This document shows positions 23,286 to 28,671 of a stretch of DNA of 28,671 bases, piece after piece (position 1 is the first letter of the stretch; each line of letters opens with the position of its first letter). This DNA comes from Lamprobacter sp046541315 (GTDB lineage Bacteria > Pseudomonadota > Gammaproteobacteria > Chromatiales > Chromatiaceae), in assembly GCF_046541315.1 (NCBI RefSeq), contig NZ_JBKHDN010000007.1, forward strand, positions 1 to 28,671, in the 5' to 3' direction. The position numbers and the translations under genes are program-made. Below the pieces are notes generated by a model. The model worked only from the letters and a program-made list of their open reading frames with translations, did no database searches and was not told the origin of the DNA.

Positions 23286-24143
23286 CTAAGACGAATCAAC
23301 GCTTGCGGTGGCACTTTCGTCACCGTCGCTCCGGTGTTCGCCAATCGCCTCTGAGGCCGTGGTCTTAGAATCCTTGGCTCCGGCATCCTTGCTGCCTATG
23401 TGGCCGCCCCCGCACACCGGACAGGCAGGGTCGGGCGGGATGCCGAGGGTGCGTATCGCCATGCTGCGGGCGTCGAGCAGCAGGAACGTCGAGAACAGCG
23501 GGGTGCCGTAGCCGGCGAGGATCTTGATGGCCTCGGTGGCTTGCAGGCTGCCGATGATGCCGACCAGCGGCGCAAGCACGCCTTCGCGCTCGCAACGCTC
23601 GCCGGCTTGCCCGTCATCGGGGTACAGGCATTGATAACAGGGATCGCCCGGGCGACCGGAGAAGACCGCGAGCTGGCCCTCGGCGCGGATGGCGGCGCCG
23701 GAGACGAGCGGGATGCCGGCCTGGACGCAGGCGGCATTGACGGCGTAGCGGGTCTGAAAGTTGTCGCTGGCGTCGACGATCAGGTCGACCTCGGCGCTCA
23801 GCTCGGCGAGGCGAGCGGGGCTCAGGTTGCGCTTGATCGGGAGCAGCTCGACATGCGGATTCAGCGCGCTCAAGGCGGCGACTGCGGAGTCGACCTTGGT
23901 CCAACCGATGCGCTCGCTGCTGTGCAGGATCTGGCGCTGCAGGTTGGACAGATCGACCGCATCGAAGTCGGCCAGCAGCAGACGGCCGACACCTGCCGCC
24001 GCCAGGTACATGGCGACCGGCGATCCGAGTCCGCCGAGGCCGACGATCAGCACGCTCGCCTGGCGCAAGCGCCGCTGGCCGTCCTCCCCGAACCCGGGCA
24101 CGAGGATCTGGCGGCTATAGCGGGTTTCTTCGTCCGGACTCAT
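23286..24143 (-). CDS. moeB: MoeB/ThiF-family adenylyltransferase, 285 aa
   Basis: An E1-like enzyme that adenylates the C-terminal Gly-Gly of a sulfur carrier (MoaD or ThiS). RYSRQILVPGFGEDGQ starts the domain, GLGGLG (35-40) binds ATP, DASDN (124-128) follows, and C169, C172, C241 and C244 hold zinc. C184 lies at the ThiF-type catalytic cysteine position. After residue ~248 there is a ~37-residue Ser/Asp/Ala-rich tail that is not part of the fold. MoeB versus ThiF or HesA cannot be settled because no moa or thi gene is in the window. Confidence 0.87.
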   Translation of the reverse strand: MSPDEETRYSRQILVPGFGEDGQRRLRQASVLIVGLGGLGSPVAMYLAAAGVGRLLLADFDAVDLSNLQRQILHSSERIGWTKVDSAVAALSALNPHVELLPIKRNLSPARLAELSAEVDLIVDASDNFQTRYAVNAACVQAGIPLVSGAAIRAEGQLAVFSGRPGDPCYQCLYPDDGQAGERCEREGVLAPLVGIIGSLQATEAIKILAGYGTPLFSTFLLLDARSMAIRTLGIPPDPACPVCGGGHIGSKDAGAKDSKTTASEAIGEHRSDGDESATASVDSS

Positions 24144-24235
24144 CGTCGCCTAGCTCGGCTTTTTCGCACCGCGCCGGGATTGCTGATCGTGCGGCTTCGG
24201 CGTCGCTTCGGCTTGCTTGCGCGCCCAGGTCGCGT

Positions 24236-24583
24236 TCAACCGCCGGCCTGCTCGGTCGCCGGCTGGGCGCGGCCGAGATCGGTGACATTGACGAAATAAT
24301 AGCCGCAGGTGGCCGGGGTGATGTGCTCGCTCGCGGTGCGCGGGTATTTGCGGCAGCTCGGCGGGCGGGCGTGATAGACGCTACAGCGGCTCAGGCCGTC
24401 GGCATCGTAGCGCAGGAACGGGCAGGGATAGGGCAGCTTGCAGCATTCGCCACAGCGGTTGCAGTCGCCGCGCCTGCCAGCGTCGACCGGCAGCAGGGAG
24501 GTCGCGAAGCGCTGAGCCTTGCGGCCGAGGCCGCTGGCGAGCGCGAGCAAGGGTTGGCGCCTACGCGCTGGCGTCGTGTGCAT
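24236..24583 (-). CDS. YkgJ-family cysteine-cluster protein, 115 aa
   Basis: The pattern CNRCGECC (C41, C44, C47, C48), followed by C54, C67, C77 and C93, matches the YkgJ/UPF0153 family, proposed to bind zinc or an Fe-S cluster; the function is unknown. I chose ATG 24583, which has GAGGAG 11 bp upstream; ATG codons at 24619 and 24679 would add 12 or 32 residues. It lies 92 bp upstream of moeB on the same strand. Confidence 0.8.
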   Translation of the reverse strand: MHTTPARRRQPLLALASGLGRKAQRFATSLLPVDAGRRGDCNRCGECCKLPYPCPFLRYDADGLSRCSVYHARPPSCRKYPRTASEHITPATCGYYFVNVTDLGRAQPATEQAGG

Positions 24584-24770
24584 CGGGGTTGGTGCTCCTC
24601 GGGAGAAAGCGCGGGTCATGATCCGGCACCGCAAGGTCGGTGATCGAGAGACGCTCGCCCCTCGTCTCGACACGGTCATGCTGTTGTCAGCAAGTCGTCA
24701 TACTACGTGTCTCGCCCCCGTTTGACCATGGCAGCCAGCGACAGGGGGTGCTTCATTGGTCGTCGCTCGC

Positions 24771-24776
24771 TATACT
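24771..24776 (+). promoter_or_regulatory. Possible -10 box upstream of fbp
   Basis: TATACT lies about 110 bp before the fbp start. No good -35 sits at 16-18 bp, so an activator such as a Calvin-cycle regulator might be needed. An AT-rich patch (GCAATTTTTTTGC) follows it. Confidence 0.25.
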
Positions 24777-24886
24777 GGGCGATTATGCAATTTTTTTGCG
24801 TGTTTCGGCGCTCCATCCAGCCACCGTCCAGTCTCGCTCGGCGTGAGCGCAAAATGACCCGCCTATCCGCTTAGAGGACAGCCTAC

Positions 24887-25900
24887 ATGCACCACGGTAC
24901 GACCATCACCCAGTTCATCGCCGAAGAACAACGCCACGCGCCGGGCGCGACCGGGGAGTTCACCGCGTTGCTCAACGACATCGTCACCGCGTGCAAGATG
25001 ATCTCGAATCAGGTCAATCATGGCGCGCTGGTCGGCGCGCTCGGCAGCGCCGGTAGCGAGAATGTGCAGGGCGAGACGCAGAAGAAGCTCGATGTGCTCT
25101 CCAACCAGATGTTCATCCAGTGTACCGAGTGGTCCGGCCATGTCGGCGCCCTGGCCTCGGAGGAGATGGACGCGATCTACGAGATCCCGAAGGAGTACCC
25201 GCGCGGCAAGTACCTGCTGACCTTCGATCCGCTCGATGGCTCCTCGAACATCGACGTCAATGTCTCGGTCGGCACCATCTTCAGCATCCTGCGCATGGCG
25301 GGCGATGCCGGCGATCCAACCGAGCGCGATTTCCTCAAGGCCGGCACCGAGCAGGTCGCTGCCGGCTACGCGCTCTATGGTCCCTCGACCATGATGGTGC
25401 TGACCACCGGCAATGGCGTGAATGGCTTCACGCTGGATCAGAACATCGGCGAGTTCATCCTCACCCATCCGGACATGAGGATCCCGGCCGACACCGCCGA
25501 GTTCGCGATCAACGCCTCGAACAGCCGCTTCTGGGAGGCACCGGTCAAGCGCTACGTCGACGAATGTTTGGCCGGCAAGGAAGGGCCGCGCGGCAAGGAC
25601 TTCAACATGCGCTGGATCGCCTCGATGGTCGCCGAGGTGCACCGCATCCTCACCCGCGGCGGCATCTTCATGTACCCGATGGATGCGAAGATGGCGGCGA
25701 AGGGGCAGGGCGGCAAGCTGCGCCTGCTCTACGAGGCGAACCCGATGTCGTTCGTCGTCGAGCAGGCCGGGGGGGCCTCGATCACCGGCCAGCAGCGCAT
25801 CATGGAGCTACAGCCCGAGGGCCTGCACCAGCGCGTGCCGGTGATCCTCGGCTCGCGCAACGAGGTCGAGCGCATCCAGGGCTATCACAACGAGGGTTGA
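24887..25900 (+). CDS. fbp: Class I fructose-1,6-bisphosphatase, 337 aa
   Basis: It hydrolyses fructose-1,6-bisphosphate to fructose-6-phosphate in gluconeogenesis and in the Calvin cycle. Metal-site motifs are GETQKKLD (62-69), SEE (91-93) and DPLDGSSNIDVN (114-125), and the length is typical. ATG 24887 has AGAGGA about 8 bp upstream. No other carbon-fixation gene is beside it, so a specific Calvin-cycle role is only suggested. Confidence 0.97.
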   Translation: MHHGTTITQFIAEEQRHAPGATGEFTALLNDIVTACKMISNQVNHGALVGALGSAGSENVQGETQKKLDVLSNQMFIQCTEWSGHVGALASEEMDAIYEIPKEYPRGKYLLTFDPLDGSSNIDVNVSVGTIFSILRMAGDAGDPTERDFLKAGTEQVAAGYALYGPSTMMVLTTGNGVNGFTLDQNIGEFILTHPDMRIPADTAEFAINASNSRFWEAPVKRYVDECLAGKEGPRGKDFNMRWIASMVAEVHRILTRGGIFMYPMDAKMAAKGQGGKLRLLYEANPMSFVVEQAGGASITGQQRIMELQPEGLHQRVPVILGSRNEVERIQGYHNEG

Positions 25901-25968
25901 GGCCGGCTGAGAGGCTGCCTGGAAATCCGAACAAGCGGCGGGCTCGGGCCTGCCGCCGATCGAAGGTC

Positions 25969-27117
25969 ATGCTCGAGTCCGGTCACCGCAGCCTCTCGCT
26001 CGTGATCCCGCTCTATCAGGAGCGCGAGAATGTCGCGCCGCTGGTGGCGCGTGTCCATGAGGGCCTGCGCGGCTATGACTCCCCCTGGGAGCTGATCCTG
26101 GTCGATGACGGCAGCCGGGATGGCACCGGGCAGGCCCTGTTCGAACAGGCGGCGCGCCACGGGCCGCATGTGCGGGTGATCCGGTTTCGGCGTAATTTCG
26201 GCCAAACGGCGGCGATGCAGGCCGGCTTCGATGCCGCGCGCGGCGACTTGATCGCGAGCCTGGATGGCGACCTGCAGAACGATCCGGCCGAGATCCCGCG
26301 TCTGATCGACGAATTGCTGGCGCGCGATCTGGATTTGCTGCAGGGCTGGCGGCGCGATCGCCAGGATGCGTGGCTGCTGCGCAAGCTTCCCTCGCGCATC
26401 GCCAATGGACTCATTGCCCGGGTCACCGGCGTTCGCCTGCACGATTATGGTTGCAGCCTCAAGGTCTATCGCGCCGCAGTGATCAAGGAGGTCCGCCTGT
26501 TCGGCGAGATGCATCGGTTCATCCCGGTCTGGGTGGCCGGGGTGACGGCACCCGAGCGCATCGGCGAGACCGAGGTCGGGCATCGCGCGCGCATGCTCGG
26601 CCAATCGAAGTACGGGCTCTCGCGCACCTTCCGCGTGCTGATCGATCTGTTGGTGGCGTTCTTTTTTCTGCGCTTCGGCGCGCGGCCGGGCCATTTCTTC
26701 GGCGCCATCGGCCTGCCGTTCGGTCTGCTCGGCGGGTTGCTGATGAGCTGGCTGGCCTGGGTCAAGTTCGGTCTCGGCGAGGATATCGGCGACCGCCCGC
26801 TGTTCTTCGTCGCCATCCTGTGCCTGGTCGCCTCGATCCAGTTCCTGACCACCGGCGTGCTCGCCGAGATCATGACTCGCACCCTGTTCGCGACCGGCGA
26901 GCGCACCCATCACTGTATCTGTCGCCAGACCGATCCGGCCGCCGCGGGCTGGAAGGTCGAGCAGCGACAGCAGCGCGACGACCAGTGCGGATTGGGCACC
27001 GAGGGTCTGAGCCGAGCGGAGACCGAGACCCGGTCCGCGAACCCAACCCACACCGGCGGAGTCGATGCCAGCCCAGAGCGAGCGCGGGGGCAGGCTGGTT
27101 CGGAGGATCATCTCTAA
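25969..27117 (+). CDS. Membrane-anchored GT2 glycosyltransferase (GtrB/ArnC/DPM1-like), 382 aa
   Basis: Residues ~8-220 form a GT-A domain with VDDGSRDGT (45-53), LDGDLQNDP (98-106) and GQSKYGLSRT. Two or three transmembrane helices lie at about 222-236, 246-268 and 277-300. Relatives transfer a sugar from a nucleotide donor to undecaprenyl phosphate at the inner membrane. After residue ~310 there is an unusual ~70-residue polar tail. The stop TAA is directly followed by the ATG of the GT39 gene, which probably uses its lipid-linked product. Confidence 0.9.
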   Translation: MLESGHRSLSLVIPLYQERENVAPLVARVHEGLRGYDSPWELILVDDGSRDGTGQALFEQAARHGPHVRVIRFRRNFGQTAAMQAGFDAARGDLIASLDGDLQNDPAEIPRLIDELLARDLDLLQGWRRDRQDAWLLRKLPSRIANGLIARVTGVRLHDYGCSLKVYRAAVIKEVRLFGEMHRFIPVWVAGVTAPERIGETEVGHRARMLGQSKYGLSRTFRVLIDLLVAFFFLRFGARPGHFFGAIGLPFGLLGGLLMSWLAWVKFGLGEDIGDRPLFFVAILCLVASIQFLTTGVLAEIMTRTLFATGERTHHCICRQTDPAAAGWKVEQRQQRDDQCGLGTEGLSRAETETRSANPTHTGGVDASPERARGQAGSEDHL

Positions 27118-28671
27118 ATGGACGCGCGCGACTCACTGCTGACACGCGTCCTCGTCTCGCCCTGGTTCCTGATCCTCATCGTCTGGCTCGCCTTCTTCTG
27201 GCAGCTCGGCGCGGTGCCACTCTACGACCTCGACGAGGGCGCCTTCACCGAGGCCACCCGCGAGATGCTCGCGAGCGGCAACCTCATCACCCCGCATCGG
27301 GACGGCGAGCCGCGCTACGACAAGCCGGTGCTGATCTACTGGCTACAAGCGGCCTCGGTCTCGGCGCTGGGTTGGAGCGAATTCGCGCTCCGGCTGCCCT
27401 CGGCGCTTGCGGCCAGTCTCTGGGTCCTGGCGCTCTGGGGATTCGTGCGCGCGCGCCTCGACGCCGCGACCGCAACCGTCGCCGGCTTGGTGATGGCGCT
27501 CGGGCTACAGGTCGCGATCATCGGCAAGGCGGCGGTTGCCGATGCCGTGCTCAATCTGTTCATCGCGCTCGCCTTCTTCGAGATCTACCGCTGGCGAAAG
27601 CGGCCGACCCGAACAACGCTGCTGCGCGCCTACCTCTGGCTCGGGCTTGGGTTCCTGACCAAGGGCCCGGTCGCGGTCTTCTTCCCGCTGCTGGTGAGCC
27701 TGCTGTTCTTCGTCTCCGTCGGTGCCTGGCGCGCTTGGCTGCGTGCCGTCTTCAACTGGCGCGGCTGGCTGGTCTTTCTGCTGGTCGCCGGCCCCTGGTA
27801 TCTCGCCATCTACATCGACGATGGCCCCGGTTTCTTCCAGAGCTTTTTCCTCGGCCATAATCTCGGTCGCTACAGCGGCGTCAAGCATGGGCACGCGGGC
27901 TTTCCGGGCTATTACTTCGTCATGCTGCCGCTGGTGCTCTTGCCCTTCACCGGGTGGTTCCTGAGTCTGCTGCCAAGGCTGCGCCGACTCTGGGCCGATG
28001 AGCTGGATCGCTTCCTGCTGCTCTGGTTCCTCGTCGTGTTCGTGGTGTTCTCGTTCTCGGGTACCAAGCTGCCGCATTATCTGGTCTACGGCATCACGCC
28101 GTTGTTCATCCTGATGGCGCGGCATCGCGACGCGCCGCGCAATCGCTGGTTGGCCTGCGTGCCGCCACTGGTGTTCGTGGTACTGATGGCCGCATTGCCG
28201 GAGCTGCTCGGCGTGCTCGAAGGGCAGGCGGAGCGCGCGCACGAGCAGGCGATGTTTGCCGCCGGCGCGCAGGTGTTGGATAGCGGGTACCGACTGGGTC
28301 TCTGGATTGGCCTGGTGGCGATGATCGGTTTGTTGTGCTTGTCGCGGATTGCGCTTTGGCAGCGTCTGATCCTGGCCGGCGTCGTGCAGACCTTGCTGGT
28401 GTTCGGGCTGCTGGTGCCGGCGGTGTTTGCGGTGATGCAGGAGCCGGTCAAGCAGGCCGGATTGCTGGCCCGCGAGCTGGACCGGCCGACGGTGGTCTAT
28501 CGCACCAGCATGCCGAGCTTCAGCGTCTATCGGGATGCGATCACGCCCGAGCGCGAGCCCGAAGTCGGCGATCTGGTGTTCCTGCGGATCGATAAGCTCG
28601 AGCGCTTGGAGCAAGCGGTGGCGCCGAACCGGCTCGATCTGCGTTATCGTCAAGGACCGGTGGCGTTGGTG
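27118..28671 (+). CDS. ArnT/PMT-like GT39 glycosyltransferase (3' end outside window)
   Basis: The ATG at 27118 directly abuts the previous stop. The frame remains open for 518 codons to the window edge. It opens with a transmembrane helix and PLYDLDEGAFTEATREML, the acidic loop of PMT/ArnT enzymes (catalytic Asp/Glu in DEG). FLTKGPVAVFFP and SGTKLPHYLVYG are also characteristic, with about ten or more hydrophobic segments. It would move a sugar from a polyprenyl-phosphate carrier onto lipid A or another periplasmic acceptor. The absence of other arn genes leaves the sugar unknown. Confidence 0.9.
   Translation, partial: MDARDSLLTRVLVSPWFLILIVWLAFFWQLGAVPLYDLDEGAFTEATREMLASGNLITPHRDGEPRYDKPVLIYWLQAASVSALGWSEFALRLPSALAASLWVLALWGFVRARLDAATATVAGLVMALGLQVAIIGKAAVADAVLNLFIALAFFEIYRWRKRPTRTTLLRAYLWLGLGFLTKGPVAVFFPLLVSLLFFVSVGAWRAWLRAVFNWRGWLVFLLVAGPWYLAIYIDDGPGFFQSFFLGHNLGRYSGVKHGHAGFPGYYFVMLPLVLLPFTGWFLSLLPRLRRLWADELDRFLLLWFLVVFVVFSFSGTKLPHYLVYGITPLFILMARHRDAPRNRWLACVPPLVFVVLMAALPELLGVLEGQAERAHEQAMFAAGAQVLDSGYRLGLWIGLVAMIGLLCLSRIALWQRLILAGVVQTLLVFGLLVPAVFAVMQEPVKQAGLLARELDRPTVVYRTSMPSFSVYRDAITPEREPEVGDLVFLRIDKLERLEQAVAPNRLDLRYRQGPVALV

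Noticed and set aside
24785..24800. GCAA-T-rich-TTGC as a terminator for an upstream plus-strand gene
   Set aside because: The stem is only 4 bp with the T-run in the loop, and no plus-strand gene ends just before it.
25120..25968. Long upstream extension of the GT2 frame inside fbp
   Set aside because: It is a shifted frame of fbp; GT2 similarity begins only after the ATG at 25969.

Overview
This is a high-GC bacterial chromosome segment, most likely from a gammaproteobacterium related to the purple sulfur bacteria (Chromatiaceae). The basis is the gene content: class I fructose-1,6-bisphosphatase, YadGH, a PBP1B with a TPR lipoprotein partner, MtaB, and a cluster of Rpn/PD-(D/E)XK-type genes and remnants of a kind common in those genomes. 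No photosynthesis or sulfur-oxidation gene is present, so the placement is an inference.

Layout. (1) 1-4858: the 5' part of tsaB (minus strand), then a 1393-aa SNF2-type helicase on the plus strand. (2) 4987-8915: an accessory 'graveyard'. It holds a ParD-like antitoxin with a truncated toxin, frameshifted Rpn-family pieces, an intact DinJ/YafQ-type toxin-antitoxin pair, an intact DUF2887-type PD-(D/E)XK gene behind a possible leader ORF, a decayed IS66 transposase, and the C-terminal stub of an O-antigen ligase/polymerase. (3) 8923-16229, minus strand: mrcB (PBP1B), a TPR lipoprotein resembling LpoP, and yoaA form a tight operon; upstream of it the yadG-yadH ABC exporter genes overlap by 4 bp. 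(4) 16367-19108, plus strand: a small HEAAH putative metalloprotein, an exported small-heat-shock-like protein with PAYG repeats, and mtaB. (5) 19078-21411, minus strand: a three-cluster CDGSH/ferredoxin-like protein, xthA, and two small conserved-looking hypotheticals. (6) 21480-22314, plus strand: a histidine phosphatase and tRNA-Ser(CGA) with a good promoter. (7) 22358-24583, minus strand: an HDOD protein, a MoeB/ThiF-type adenylyltransferase and a YkgJ-type cysteine-cluster protein. (8) 24887 to the end, plus strand: fbp, then a GT2 glycosyltransferase directly followed by an ArnT-like GT39 transferase that runs off the window.

How the genes work together. mrcB and the lipoprotein gene are 2 bp apart and probably encode a peptidoglycan synthase and its outer-membrane activator. 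TsaB (t6A37 formation) and MtaB (t6A37 to ms2t6A37) act in succession on the same tRNA base, although they are not linked in one operon. The GT2/GT39 pair is the usual arrangement for making and using a polyprenyl-phosphate sugar donor at the inner membrane. tsaB and yoaA are neighbours in E. coli; here the same pair, in the same orientation, is separated by the SNF2 gene and the graveyard, which suggests that this 8.4-kb stretch is a hotspot for insertion and decay.

I found no clear undescribed multi-gene defence or biosynthetic system. The best leads are a leader ORF coupled to the DUF2887 gene, a direct repeat flanking the DinJ/YafQ module, the HEAAH protein, the periplasmic PAYG-repeat sHSP-like protein, and a palindrome-fronted pair of unknown genes.
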